The translations under genes were made by a program, and so were the position numbers. Positions 17,445-26,601 of a stretch of DNA of 64,000 bases are shown one piece after another. The notes under the pieces are model-generated. The model saw only the letters and a program-made list of their open reading frames with translations, did no database searches and was not told where the DNA came from. Within the stretch, counting starts at the first letter, position 1. Each line of letters begins with the position of its first letter. The DNA comes from Opitutia bacterium (lineage in GTDB: Bacteria; Verrucomicrobiota; Verrucomicrobiia; Opitutales; Opitutaceae), in the NCBI GenBank assembly GCA_016217595.1, contig JACRHS010000014.1, positions 1 to 64,000 of the forward strand, read 5' to 3'.

Positions 17445-20171
17445 ATGCAGTCGCACGGCCCCAAGCGCGTCTACACTCCTCAATCTCTCGAATTCTGGTT
17501 CGAAAAACTGGCTGCCGACTGGTCCGGCAGCTTCACTCCCGAACAGCTGGATGAAGGCCGGAGCATCTATCGCCAGGGCGCGGTTAGAGAGCTGGAAATA
17601 ACTGACCACGACGCCATTGTGCATCGGCGCGTCGACAAGCACGATCAGTATGCGGTGATCGAATGGCAGGCAGAAGGGCTGGTCGTCCGCTCCTCCACGA
17701 CGGATGCCAACATCGCCCGGGCTTTGGCCGTCGCGGGATTGCATGAGATCGAGGAATTGGTGGCTGACGAAATCCCGGCCACGTTGGAAACCCGCCCTGA
17801 GTCCACACCCGCTCCGAACAAAGACTCGAACGGAGCACCCGCAAAATCCGCCGGCCAAAACGGGCAAAATGGCCACCATAAAGATAATGAGCTTCCGTCT
17901 GGCGGGTCCGCCACCTCTAAGCCAGAGCGCACCCCGGCTTCGTTCGAGCGGCGGATCGACATCGGCCGAGGCACCGCGCCCAAACAAACTACCGCGCCCA
18001 AATCAGCCGCGACCCCCGGCTCCCCCGTCACCAACCGCCCGCTACTCCTGTCGTTCAAGACCAAGACCACCGGCCTCACCTTCCAAGCATTCTGGCAGGA
18101 CACCGATGGGAAAACGTTGCATCCGGCACTCGGCAAGTCGGTCCACGCTAATGGCAACGGGCACGTTTCCTCCTCGGAACGCGCCAAGCTCATCGGCCTC
18201 GCGGCCTACGCCCGCAAAGCGCATTTCCACTACGATCAGGACAGCGGTGTCTACACCATGGAATCGTTGGTGGAGATCCCGAATTTCCTGAAAGTCGTGC
18301 TCCCGGCATGGAAGAAACTGTTCGCCATCGAGCTCGACGACAAAGTGGCGCACTTGCTCAAAGGCAAGCGTACCATCGAGATCGAGGCGGTCGCGGAGCG
18401 TCGGTCCGGCTCCGGCGGATCGGGCAACGACGTGGCGCTCGATCTGCGCTGGATTTTCCGCTCCGGCGAACGCCTGCTAACCGATGCCGAAGTTCACGCG
18501 CTCACCAAACGCGGTGGCGCGGCCACGATCATCCCCAGCCTCGGCATCGTCGCCCTGGCGCCCGAGCGGTTTGAGACGTTTCGCGCCTGGCAGCAAAACA
18601 TCGCCGAAACACATGGCGACGGGCCGCTTTCGCCGTATCTCATTTTCTCCCTCTTCAACGATGCGCGGGTAAAAATCACCCTCACGCCGGAGATCGAAGC
18701 GTGGCGCCAGCAGGTGCTCACCCTCTCCACCACCGCGCCCGCGCTGCCCGAGTTGTTGCGCCCCTACCAACGCCGCGGCGTGGAGTGGTTGCACCACCTC
18801 TGCGAAGTCGGCTGTCACGGTTTGCTCGCCGACGAAATGGGTCTGGGCAAAACGCTCCAGGTGCTCGCGTTGATGGCCACGCGTCCCGTGGCCGATCTCC
18901 CGGGCCTGATCGTCTGCCCCGCAAGCGTGGTGCCGGTGTGGCGCGAAGAAGTCGCAAAGTTTTTCCCCCACATTGCCGTCGAAATTCTGAAGACCGGCCG
19001 CGATTTTGTCGCCCATCGTGCACCCGCGCTTTGGCTCGCGAGCTACACGCAGCTGCGCAAACACCGCTCCCTGCTCGCCAACGTGGAATTCGGCTACGCC
19101 GTGCTCGACGAAGGCCAGTTCATCAAGAACCCCGACGCCAAGATCACGCAGACCTGTTTCGCCGTTCGCGCGCGGCATCGCATCGTGCTGACCGGCACGC
19201 CGCTGGAAAACCGCCAGCTCGATCTCTGGTCCATCTTCCGCTTCCTGCTCCCCGGCCTGCTCGGTTCGCGCTCCGGCTTCGAGTCGGCGCTCAACTCCGA
19301 CCGCACCGCCACGATGGAACGACTGCGGGCGCAACTCGCTCCGTTCATCCTGCGCCGCACCAAAAACGAAGTCGCACAAGAGCTGCCGCCCAAGGTCGAG
19401 ATGGACCTCATCTGCCCGCTCACCGACGTGCAACGCGCCGAGTACGCCCGCATCTGCAGCGAAGGGCTCGACCGCCTGGGCGACGACGTCGGCGCCGCGA
19501 TGCGCGAGAAATCGTTCAGCTTCCTCGCACTGCTCACCCGCCTCCGGCAGGCGTGTTGCGATCCCGACATGCTGCCGTGGCTCAAGGCCCCGCTCACCGA
19601 CTCGGGCAAACTCGCGGTGTTGTTGGAAAAACTCACCGAGATCGTCGGCGGCGGCCACAAGGTGGTGATCTTCTCGCAATTCGTGATGCTGCTCGACCGT
19701 GTGCGTGAAGCGCTCGCCCAGCAGTTCCCCGACCTGCCGCGCTACGAACTCACCGGCATGACGCTCGACCGCCAGAAACCGGTGCAAGGTTTTCAAAACG
19801 CGACCGGCGCCGCGGCGATGCTCGTCTCACTCAAGGCGGCCGGCACCGGCATCACGCTGCACGCCGCCGACTACGTTTTCCTGCTCGATCCGTGGTGGAA
19901 CCCCGCCGTCGAGGCGCAAGCCGTCGACCGCGTGCACCGCATCGGACAAACCAACACGGTTTTCGTGTACCGCATGGTGACGTCGGGCACGATCGAGGAA
20001 CGCATCCAGGCATTGAAGGCTGCGAAGAAAGACTTGTTCGACCGGCTCGTCGGCGGCTTGGGCGGCGATTTCGACCTCAGCCAGCATTTCACCTCGCTGC
20101 GCAGCCTCGTGCAACTGACCGCGCAATCCGAACCCGAGTCCGAACCGGAGCAGCCCTACTCGATCGACTGA
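17445..20171 (+). CDS. SNF2-family DNA helicase/translocase
   Basis: A 908-residue Swi2/Snf2-type ATPase that moves along double-stranded DNA. The N-terminal ~430 residues are a family-specific region with a Pro/Ala/Lys-rich linker (about 105-200). The helicase core follows: Walker A 'DEMGLGKTLQVLAL' near residue 462, motif II 'LDEGQFIKN' near 554 (DEGQ instead of the usual DEAQ/DEAH), and motif III 'VLTGTPLENRQLDLWSIF'. The C-terminal lobe has 'VIFSQFVMLLDRV', 'GTGITLHAADYVFLLDPWWNP' split over motif V, and motif VI 'QAVDRVHRIGQTN'. Bacterial members are usually solitary and of unclear role. The gene is convergent with pyrE. Confidence 0.93.
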   Translation: MQSHGPKRVYTPQSLEFWFEKLAADWSGSFTPEQLDEGRSIYRQGAVRELEITDHDAIVHRRVDKHDQYAVIEWQAEGLVVRSSTTDANIARALAVAGLHEIEELVADEIPATLETRPESTPAPNKDSNGAPAKSAGQNGQNGHHKDNELPSGGSATSKPERTPASFERRIDIGRGTAPKQTTAPKSAATPGSPVTNRPLLLSFKTKTTGLTFQAFWQDTDGKTLHPALGKSVHANGNGHVSSSERAKLIGLAAYARKAHFHYDQDSGVYTMESLVEIPNFLKVVLPAWKKLFAIELDDKVAHLLKGKRTIEIEAVAERRSGSGGSGNDVALDLRWIFRSGERLLTDAEVHALTKRGGAATIIPSLGIVALAPERFETFRAWQQNIAETHGDGPLSPYLIFSLFNDARVKITLTPEIEAWRQQVLTLSTTAPALPELLRPYQRRGVEWLHHLCEVGCHGLLADEMGLGKTLQVLALMATRPVADLPGLIVCPASVVPVWREEVAKFFPHIAVEILKTGRDFVAHRAPALWLASYTQLRKHRSLLANVEFGYAVLDEGQFIKNPDAKITQTCFAVRARHRIVLTGTPLENRQLDLWSIFRFLLPGLLGSRSGFESALNSDRTATMERLRAQLAPFILRRTKNEVAQELPPKVEMDLICPLTDVQRAEYARICSEGLDRLGDDVGAAMREKSFSFLALLTRLRQACCDPDMLPWLKAPLTDSGKLAVLLEKLTEIVGGGHKVVIFSQFVMLLDRVREALAQQFPDLPRYELTGMTLDRQKPVQGFQNATGAAAMLVSLKAAGTGITLHAADYVFLLDPWWNPAVEAQAVDRVHRIGQTNTVFVYRMVTSGTIEERIQALKAAKKDLFDRLVGGLGGDFDLSQHFTSLRSLVQLTAQSEPESEPEQPYSID

Positions 20172-20267
20172 GCGAAGGCGACGTTGCTGGCACGCCGTTG
20201 AGCTGCACACCGCCCTCATCACGGCGCGCCTGGCGGAATTGGAAAAACGCCAGCCGCCGGCTCGCGT

Positions 20268-20837
20268 TCAGCTCCCCGGCTTGTGTGCGGGGATCTTGGC
20301 CAGCCAGTCCGGCACTTGATCGGCCGGGTACGTCGGGAAACTCAGTTCGAGCAACGAGATCGCCGGCACATCAAACTTCGTCGTGCCCGCGCTGCGATCA
20401 ACCAGCATCGCCACGCCCACCGGAGTGGCTCCCGCCTGGCGAATGATCTCCAGACTTTCGAGCACGCGACCGCCACGGGTCACCACATCCTCCACCACCA
20501 GCACGCGCTCGCCCGGGGCGAATTTGAAACCGCGCCGCAACACCAACGCGTTGTTCTCCTTCTCGGCAAAAACGTAGCGCACGCGCGCCTGCCGGGCCAC
20601 TTCCTGACCGATCACCAGCCCGCCCATCGCCGGCGCCAGCACCGTCTGAAACTGCCAGCCGGCCAGTTTGGCCACAAGCAACTGCGCGAGCCGCTCCACG
20701 GCGTCCATGTGCTGACAGACTTGCGCGCACTGGAAATAGTGCCCGCTGTGCAGCCCGGAGCGCAGCACAAAATGCCCCTCCAACAGCGCCTGCGTGCGTT
20801 TGAAAATCCCGAGAACTTCCTGCTGCGTAGATTCCAT
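20268..20837 (-). CDS. pyrE: Orotate phosphoribosyltransferase
   Basis: It converts orotate and PRPP to OMP in de novo pyrimidine synthesis. The 189-residue product has the type I phosphoribosyltransferase fold, with 'FVLRSGLHSGHYFQCA' near the N-terminus, 'VLAPAMGGLVIGQEVA', the loop 'FAEKENNALVLRRGF' and the PRPP-binding signature 'VLVVEDVVTRGGRVLES'. I chose ATG 20837 ('MESTQQEVLGIF'); a longer version beginning at 20888 would add a cysteine/phenylalanine-rich stretch from the intergenic region and is not family-like. It is divergent from the MBL-fold gene (82 bases between starts). Confidence 0.93.
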   Translation of the reverse strand: MESTQQEVLGIFKRTQALLEGHFVLRSGLHSGHYFQCAQVCQHMDAVERLAQLLVAKLAGWQFQTVLAPAMGGLVIGQEVARQARVRYVFAEKENNALVLRRGFKFAPGERVLVVEDVVTRGGRVLESLEIIRQAGATPVGVAMLVDRSAGTTKFDVPAISLLELSFPTYPADQVPDWLAKIPAHKPGS

Positions 20838-20919
20838 TGGGCCGACACGCTGGGCACCGGAGGAAAAAAAACAAAAACATTTTTGCACCGCCGTCGGACT
20901 GCCTTACCCTGCGATTCTT

Positions 20920-21768
20920 GTGACGGTTCCTCCCTCCATCCCGCTCGAAGACGAGCTGGGCGATGTGCTCGACAAGGCGCTTTGCCAGACCGGTCTCACC
21001 GAGACCGAGGCCGCCGCCCGCGCCGAGGTCGAGGTGTCCCGGCTGCGCGATGCGCTCGACTGGCGCAGCGAGCTGTCCGGCGAGGAGCTACGGCGGCTCG
21101 CCCGCGTGCTCCAGCTCAACGAAGTCGGTTTGTGCGCGCTGGGTTGCGGACATTATCCGCTGCCGGAAATCGCCGGGTTGCCGTTCTGCCTTTACCCGCT
21201 GCGCATGAGTCACGGCATCGGCGTGGTCAACGCGTACATCGTGGCCGAGTGCGGCAGCGGACGCGGCGTGCTTTTCGACACCGGCGCGGGCCTCGCCGCG
21301 CTGCAAGCCGTCTGGCCGCCGGCGATCCGGCAGATCGACGCGGTGTTTCTCACCCACGTCGAAGCCGAGCATGCCGGTGGCTTGTGCGCTGTGGTGGCCA
21401 ATTTTCAAACCGCCGGCGCCTTTGTGCCCACCGGGGCCACGGCGCCATGTGGGCGCGGCATGGCGGACGGCGAAGTCTGGACGGGGTCGCATGTCAGCGT
21501 CACGGCAATCAGCACCCCGGGTCATGTGGCCGCGCACAATTGCTACGTGGTGGCGGCCAACGGGGCTCGCTGCGGCAGCCGGTTGCTCATCTCGGGCGAT
21601 TTGATTTTCGCCGGATCGGTCGGTTGCGCGTTCTTCTGCTGCCAAAGCCTGCGGACCAGCATACGCCGCGTCCTGGATCTGGTGCCCGACGATGCGGTGA
21701 TCGCCCCCGGGCACGGACCGCTCACCACGGCGGCCCACGAACGGCGTTACAACCCCTTCATCGTCTGA
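20920..21768 (+). CDS. MBL-fold hydrolase-like protein with altered metal motif
   Basis: A protein of about 282 residues with a helical N-terminal part (residues 1-75, 'TETEAAARAEVEVSRLRDAL', resembling a helix-turn-helix) followed by a metallo-beta-lactamase domain. Fold markers are 'GVVNAYIV', 'VLFDTGAG', 'STPGHVAAH', 'LLISGDLIFAGSVG' and 'APGHGPLT'. The usual zinc-binding HxHxDH is replaced by HVEAEH (residues 146-151), so one metal site is altered or lost. The start GTG at 20920 avoids overlap with pyrE; no ATG is available in the right place. Glyoxalase-II-like or quorum-type activity cannot be assumed. Confidence 0.75.
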   Translation: MTVPPSIPLEDELGDVLDKALCQTGLTETEAAARAEVEVSRLRDALDWRSELSGEELRRLARVLQLNEVGLCALGCGHYPLPEIAGLPFCLYPLRMSHGIGVVNAYIVAECGSGRGVLFDTGAGLAALQAVWPPAIRQIDAVFLTHVEAEHAGGLCAVVANFQTAGAFVPTGATAPCGRGMADGEVWTGSHVSVTAISTPGHVAAHNCYVVAANGARCGSRLLISGDLIFAGSVGCAFFCCQSLRTSIRRVLDLVPDDAVIAPGHGPLTTAAHERRYNPFIV

Positions 21769-21797
21769 AAACTTCCGCCCGGATCACCGGCGGAAAA

Positions 21798-21874
<77 letters not shown>

Positions 21875-22056
21875 AAAACCATAATTTCCGCCTCCGACGG
21901 AGACGGAAGGGTTCTTGAATGGGCTGCTCCGCGCGGCCAATCAAGGAGAATCTTCAAACGTTTCCACCCCCGGCCTTCGCCCGAACAAAAAGGCTGCTGA
22001 CATCGCCCCGCGGGCGGATCAGTTTTTCCGCACCGTTGCTTCGGTCGCTCCCCGTC

Positions 22057-22482
22057 ATGAAAACCCATCCGTTCGCCCTGCTGTGTCTTCTGTCAATTGC
22101 CTTGCTGGTGGCGGGCTGCGGCCATCTCGACACCACGCCCGCCCCGACTGGCGACCGGGTGCTGAACGGTTCCCTGAATTTCCGCCCGGTCGCTCCGTTG
22201 CCGACCGATGCGGTTGCAACCGTCCGTCTCCTCGACGAATCGCGCCCTGACCAACCCGCGCAAGTGCTGGCGGAACAGACGCTCTCCGGAGCCGGCACCC
22301 CGCCGCTGGCGTTCAAACTCGATTACAAAGCGGAGGACATCCAGCCGCCCAAGCGGGTGCGGATCGAGGCCCGCGTGTCGTCAGGCTCGAAGCTGTTTTT
22401 CTACACCGCCACGGCGCACGCCGTCACGCCCGCCAATGCGGAGAGCCCGTTTGTGCTCTGGCTCGACACCGCGCGCCGATAA
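22057..22482 (+). CDS. YbaY-like (YscW-type) lipoprotein
   Basis: A 141-residue predicted lipoprotein with signal peptide 'MKTHPFALLCLLSIALLVAGC', where the lipobox Cys is residue 21. The mature part resembles the YbaY/YscW lipoprotein domain, with 'VLNGSLNFRPVAPLPTDAVATV' (split here at family beta strands) and 'LAFKLDYKAEDIQPPKRVRIEA'. These are periplasmic beta-sandwich proteins of poorly known function, often with META/HslJ-like partners. The start is ATG 22057. The tRNA-Pro gene lies upstream on the other strand and apt downstream. Confidence 0.75.
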   Translation: MKTHPFALLCLLSIALLVAGCGHLDTTPAPTGDRVLNGSLNFRPVAPLPTDAVATVRLLDESRPDQPAQVLAEQTLSGAGTPPLAFKLDYKAEDIQPPKRVRIEARVSSGSKLFFYTATAHAVTPANAESPFVLWLDTARR

Positions 22483-22591
22483 CGCGCCGCCAGCGCAACG
22501 CGGTGCCACGGCACGCCAGCGCGTCCCCTTGGCGAGGTAAGGCTTGCACCGTCCGGGCCGGCGCGCCGTGATCGGGCGCATTCTCTCCTCC

Positions 22592-23143
22592 ATGCAAACC
22601 GCCGATCTCGCCGCGTTCCTGAAACCCAAGATTCGCACGGTGCGCGATTGGCCCAAAGCCGGCGTCAATTTCCGCGACGTGACCACGCTGTTCCAGGACC
22701 CGGAGGCGTTTCGCTGCATGGTCGAGGCCTTCGCGCTGGACTGCACCACGCTCGGAGTCGATTTGATCGCCGCCGTCGACGCGCGCGGTTTCATCATCGG
22801 CGGCGCGCTCGCGTACCAGTTGCACCGGCCGTTCATTCTCGTGCGCAAAAAAGGCAAGCTGCCCTTCCGCACGGTGTCGGAAGATTACGCGCTGGAATAC
22901 GGCACGGCCACCATCGAGATCCACGCCGACGCCTGCCGCCCGGGCGACCGCGTGCTGATCATGGACGACTTGATCGCCACCGGCGGCACACTCCTCGCCG
23001 CGGCGAAACTTTTCCGCGCGCTCCAGGGCGAAGTGGTCGGCGTGGGCGCGATCATCGACCTGCCCGAGCTCGGCGGCTCGCGTCGACTCCGCGAGGCCGG
23101 CCTGCGCGTCCACACCCTTTGCCAATTCGACGAAAGCGAGTGA
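22592..23143 (+). CDS. apt: Adenine phosphoribosyltransferase
   Basis: It salvages adenine to AMP using PRPP. The 183-residue protein carries the family N-terminal block 'FLKPKIRTVRDWPKAGVNFRD', 'AVDARGFIIGGALAYQL', 'LVRKKGKLPF', the catalytic 'EYGTATIEIH' and the PRPP loop 'VLIMDDLIATGGTLLAA'. The start is ATG 22592 ('MQTADLAAFLK'). The next gene begins 6 bases after its stop, so they are probably co-transcribed. Confidence 0.96.
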   Translation: MQTADLAAFLKPKIRTVRDWPKAGVNFRDVTTLFQDPEAFRCMVEAFALDCTTLGVDLIAAVDARGFIIGGALAYQLHRPFILVRKKGKLPFRTVSEDYALEYGTATIEIHADACRPGDRVLIMDDLIATGGTLLAAAKLFRALQGEVVGVGAIIDLPELGGSRRLREAGLRVHTLCQFDESE

Positions 23144-23149
23144 CCCGCC

Positions 23150-24121
23150 ATGGCGCTGACCATCTGGTGCAATAGCAAATTCAACGCCGCCGCCACCGAG
23201 CTGCTGCGCGCCGGCACCCAGGCGTACCGGACGATCTTTTCCGCCCACGCCAACTCCTCGGTGCTCACCGCGGGCCAGTCCGACCCCACGCTGGCCGAGG
23301 CCGACATCGCGTTCGGACAACCCGACGCAGAGGACTGCCTCCGGAGCTCCCGCCTGCGCTGGGTCGAAGTTTCGTCGGCCGGCTACACGCGTTACGACAC
23401 CGAGGAATTTCGCCTCGGCTTTCAAGCGCGCGGCGCGGCGTTCACCAACGCCTCCGGCGTTTTTGCGGATTCCTGCGCGCAACATCTGCTCGCGATGCTC
23501 CTGTCGTTGAACCGCCAGCTGCCGGCCTGCCTGCGCGACCAGTTGACCGACCACTCCTGGCACTACACCGAGCGCCGTTACGCCTCGCGCGTGCTCACCG
23601 GCCAAACCGTCCTGCTCCTCGGTTACGGCGCGATCGGCCGCCGGCTGACCGAGCTGCTCGCACCGTTCGGCGTCACCATTTACGCGGTCCGTCGTCAGAC
23701 GCGCAGCGAAACCGGCGTGCGCATCGTGGCGGTGGAAGAGCTCACGCGCGTGCTGCCGCTCGCCGACCACATCATCAACATTCTGCCCGAAAACGAAGCG
23801 ACGGTGAGCTTCGTCAACGCCCGCCGGCTCGCCTGCTGCCGGCCCGATGCGCGATTCTACAACATCGGCCGCGGCGCGACCGTGGACCAGCCGGCGCTGA
23901 TCCACGCGCTGGAATCCGGCCGGCTCGCCGCCGCCTTCCTCGACGTGATGAGCCCCGAGCCGCTGCCGCCCGATCATCCGCTCTGGACCACGCCCAATTG
24001 CTACATTTCGCCGCACATCGGCGGCGGGCGGCACGATCAGGACGAAGCGCTGGTGCGACACTTTCTGGCCAACCTCGCCGCTTTCGAGCGCGGCGAGCCG
24101 ATGACCGACCGCGTGCTCTAA
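23150..24121 (+). CDS. D-isomer-specific 2-hydroxyacid dehydrogenase family protein
   Basis: A 323-residue NAD(P)-dependent oxidoreductase of the D-2-hydroxyacid dehydrogenase family. The nucleotide-binding motif is 'VLLLGYGAIGRRLTELL' (about residues 160-176). The C-terminal catalytic region has 'NIGRGATVDQPALIHALESG', 'AAFLDVMSPEPLPPDHPLW' and 'ISPHIGGG' with the catalytic His. The substrate is not predictable; glyoxylate/hydroxypyruvate-type reductases are the nearest general class. It follows apt after 6 bases in what looks like a two-gene operon. Confidence 0.9.
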   Translation: MALTIWCNSKFNAAATELLRAGTQAYRTIFSAHANSSVLTAGQSDPTLAEADIAFGQPDAEDCLRSSRLRWVEVSSAGYTRYDTEEFRLGFQARGAAFTNASGVFADSCAQHLLAMLLSLNRQLPACLRDQLTDHSWHYTERRYASRVLTGQTVLLLGYGAIGRRLTELLAPFGVTIYAVRRQTRSETGVRIVAVEELTRVLPLADHIINILPENEATVSFVNARRLACCRPDARFYNIGRGATVDQPALIHALESGRLAAAFLDVMSPEPLPPDHPLWTTPNCYISPHIGGGRHDQDEALVRHFLANLAAFERGEPMTDRVL

Positions 24122-24158
24122 CCGCGCGCCGCCAATCCGCGGAGCGCGGCGACCGGCA

Positions 24159-24890
24159 TCAGGCCTGAATCACTTTGGTGTCGGCGATCAGGTCGTGCAG
24201 ACAACGTTTTTGCGGGCCGAAAATCCAGCAGACGTTCATCAAGGTGTAACCAAATCCGATCCACGGCATCATGCTGAGCAGCCACGGCACACCGCCGCGC
24301 AACAGCGCCGCATGCAACAACCCCGCGGGTGCGCCGTCGCGATAACGCACCACGCGAATGCCGATGACAATTTTGCCCATGCTCTGCCCGCGGGTGGCGA
24401 GCAACCAGCACTGCACCACAGCATAAAGCGCCTGCCCGAGCAGTATCAGGCCAAGCGCTCCCGCCAGGGGCTCGATATTGATCTGCTCCGGGTCCAGCCC
24501 GAGCAACAAGCCGAACGGCGTCGAGGGCTTGGCGCCACCGGATTGCGCCGCTTGCGCCATGAGGCCGAGGGCCAGTTTGACCGCGCCAGGCAGCGTGATG
24601 AGTGTCGAAAGCACCTGGTCGATAAATGCCGCCGCCAGCCGTGAGCCGCGGGTGGCGAGCTCCGGCTCCGCGGCCTCAGGCTCGAAGGCCGGCAACTCTG
24701 GAGGCTGCGCCGACATCACCGGCGGCCGATCCGAAAACTCCTCCCAGTCGCCCAGCCGCTGCCAGACGTCACCGCCGGCGCGTTTCGCACGAGTATCCCG
24801 ATTGGCGCGTCCCTCCGCGAGCCAGCGCCGTATCTGATCCACAGACACGGGACCGTACTCCTGACCGTCGCCGCCGATAATGGTAAACAT
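24159..24890 (-). CDS. GYF_2 and RDD domain membrane protein
   Basis: A 243-residue protein with an N-terminal GYF_2-type domain (residues 1-55, 'YGPVSVDQIRRWLAEGR' and 'WQRLGDWEEF'), a Pro/Glu-rich linker, and a C-terminal RDD transmembrane domain. The RDD arginine/aspartate signature is 'RLAAAFIDQVL' near residue 85, and the RDD-type segment 'GKIVIGIRVVRYRDG' follows the second membrane helix. This combination is common in Verrucomicrobiota; the function is unknown, possibly transport or stress. I use ATG 24890 ('MFTIIGGDG'), dropping three upstream residues. Confidence 0.85.
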   Translation of the reverse strand: MFTIIGGDGQEYGPVSVDQIRRWLAEGRANRDTRAKRAGGDVWQRLGDWEEFSDRPPVMSAQPPELPAFEPEAAEPELATRGSRLAAAFIDQVLSTLITLPGAVKLALGLMAQAAQSGGAKPSTPFGLLLGLDPEQINIEPLAGALGLILLGQALYAVVQCWLLATRGQSMGKIVIGIRVVRYRDGAPAGLLHAALLRGGVPWLLSMMPWIGFGYTLMNVCWIFGPQKRCLHDLIADTKVIQA

Positions 24891-24958
24891 GCGGCACAAC
24901 TACAGTCCCGGCCGCACGCGTCAAATGGCGAGTGGCGAAGGCCAGGGTGCGCAGGAAG

Positions 24959-26029
24959 CTACTCCTGCCGCTCCTCGAAGTGCCGCTGTGCGCGCAAGGC
25001 CTTGCTCACCTTGCGCCACACAATTTTCTCGGTGCGCTCGCGCCGCGCTTCGAGTCGTCGCGCCATCGCCTGCTGCTCGATGCGAAGCTTGAGATAACTC
25101 TGCCACCGCTCCGGGCTCAGGGTGCCGTCCGCCAACGCCGGCCGCAACGCGCAGCCGGGCTCCGTTTCGTGGCTGCAATTGGTGAACCGGCAGCGCGCGA
25201 GCACCGCCTCCACATCCGCGAAGGCATCGGCGACGCCCGCCGCCCACAGTTGCAGCTCCCGCAATCCGGGCGTGTCGATCAGCATCGCGCCCGACGGCGT
25301 CACGAACAATTCCCGGCGCGTCGTGGTGTGCCGCCCCTTGCGATCGCCGGCGCGCACTTCCTGAATGTCCTGCACCTCGTCCCGCATCAGCCGGTTGACC
25401 AGCGTCGACTTTCCGACGCCCGATGGTCCGAGCAACGCGACGGTCTGGCCGCGCTTGAGCCAGGGCGCGAGTTTGCGACAACCCGTGCCCGCCTCTGCGC
25501 TGAGCGTCACCACCGGCACGCCCGCGGCGATTGACTCCAACTCCGCCGCAGCCGCGGTCGGGTCGGAATGCAGGTCGGCCTTGTTGAGCACGATCACGGG
25601 CTGCGCCCCGCTCTCGCGCGTGACGGCGAGAAACCGTTCAAACCGGCGCAGATTCAGCGGGACATCGAGCGCCGCCACGAGAAACACCGTGTCAATGTTG
25701 GCCGCGACAACCTGCTCGTGGCCGTGTTCGCCGGCGGCGCGCCGGGAAAATTTCGTGGTGCGCGGCAGCACCGCCACGATGTCGAGCTTGGTCTCGCCCG
25801 GACGCGAACGCACCACCACCCAGTCGCCGATGGCCGGCAACGCCGCGCGCGAAGTCGCGTCGTAGAGGAGCCGGCCGCGGCATTCGCCCAGTTGCTCATC
25901 TTCGCCGGTGTGGAGCGCGTACGCGTGTTTGAGCTCGCAGATCACCCGCGCCGGCTGCAACCCCGCCGCGGCGTGCGGCGCGTATGCGGCGGCGAAGTGA
26001 TCGTTCCACCCGAGATCGGCGAGCTCCAT
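24959..26029 (-). CDS. rsgA: Ribosome small-subunit-dependent GTPase A
   Basis: A circularly permuted GTPase that helps 30S ribosome maturation. The 356-residue protein has an N-terminal OB-fold ('VCE..GRLLYD', 'AIGDWVVVRSRP'), then the permuted GTPase order: G4 'VLNKADL', G5, G1 'VALLGPSGVGKSTLVNRL', G2 'RKGRHTTTRRE' and G3 'LIDTPGLREL'. The C-terminal zinc knuckle reads 'CRFTNCSHETEPGCALRPAL'. All family motifs are intact. It is divergent from the small lipoprotein gene at 26168. Confidence 0.96.
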   Translation of the reverse strand: MELADLGWNDHFAAAYAPHAAAGLQPARVICELKHAYALHTGEDEQLGECRGRLLYDATSRAALPAIGDWVVVRSRPGETKLDIVAVLPRTTKFSRRAAGEHGHEQVVAANIDTVFLVAALDVPLNLRRFERFLAVTRESGAQPVIVLNKADLHSDPTAAAAELESIAAGVPVVTLSAEAGTGCRKLAPWLKRGQTVALLGPSGVGKSTLVNRLMRDEVQDIQEVRAGDRKGRHTTTRRELFVTPSGAMLIDTPGLRELQLWAAGVADAFADVEAVLARCRFTNCSHETEPGCALRPALADGTLSPERWQSYLKLRIEQQAMARRLEARRERTEKIVWRKVSKALRAQRHFEERQE

Positions 26030-26167
26030 GTCCGGCCAGCAAAACGACGCTCCCCGCCAAGCGCAAGCGGGCGCGATGCGCCGAAAAACGCTCCGCCCGC
26101 AGAGTGCGCTTGCGGCAGCACACGCCGCTCCCCACGCTCCCGGAGCCGGCCAACCGCCAACCTGTTA

Positions 26168-26590
26168 ATGAAACCGCTTTACCCACTGCTCGCTTTGCTT
26201 GCGCTCGCAGCCTGTCAACGCTCCGAGCCAACCAACGCCTCCGCACTTGCGGCACAGCCAGCGGTCGCCCCATCAACGCCGGCCCTCACCGTTAATCGCG
26301 TCAAAGGTTCGTGGGCGCGCCTGGATGGCGATTACATGCTGGTGATCGGCGAGATTGCCGACGGCGGTCGCGCCGATGTGCGATATTTCAACCCGAGTCC
26401 CATCAACGTCGCCTGGGGCTCGGTTAAACTCGATGCAAACGCCATCCAGATTCAGGTCGAATTGCGCGACCGCAACTACCCGGGCTGTCTCTACAAACTC
26501 ACCTATTCGCCCGACAAAGATCAGTTGATCGGCACGTATTTTCAGGCGCAGATGCAGCAAACCTACGAAGTCCTCTTCATTCGCAAATAG
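26168..26590 (+). CDS. Small predicted lipoprotein
   Basis: A 140-residue protein with a lipoprotein signal ('MKPLYPLLALLALAAC', lipobox Cys16) followed by an Ala/Pro-rich spacer and a compact domain beginning 'VKGSWARLDGDYMLVIGEI' and ending 'TYEVLFIRK'. The pattern of a short beta-rich domain suggests a lipocalin-like or META-like fold, but I do not recognise the family. The start is ATG 26168, since the longer frame reads antisense to rsgA. Eleven bases separate it from the downstream kinase gene, so they are likely co-expressed. Confidence 0.75.
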   Translation: MKPLYPLLALLALAACQRSEPTNASALAAQPAVAPSTPALTVNRVKGSWARLDGDYMLVIGEIADGGRADVRYFNPSPINVAWGSVKLDANAIQIQVELRDRNYPGCLYKLTYSPDKDQLIGTYFQAQMQQTYEVLFIRK

Positions 26591-26601
26591 CACCACCCAT
26601 C

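Noticed and set aside
20228..20252. CTGGCG/CGCCAG hairpin between the SNF2 and pyrE genes as a terminator
   Set aside because: The stem is short and no T-run follows on either strand.
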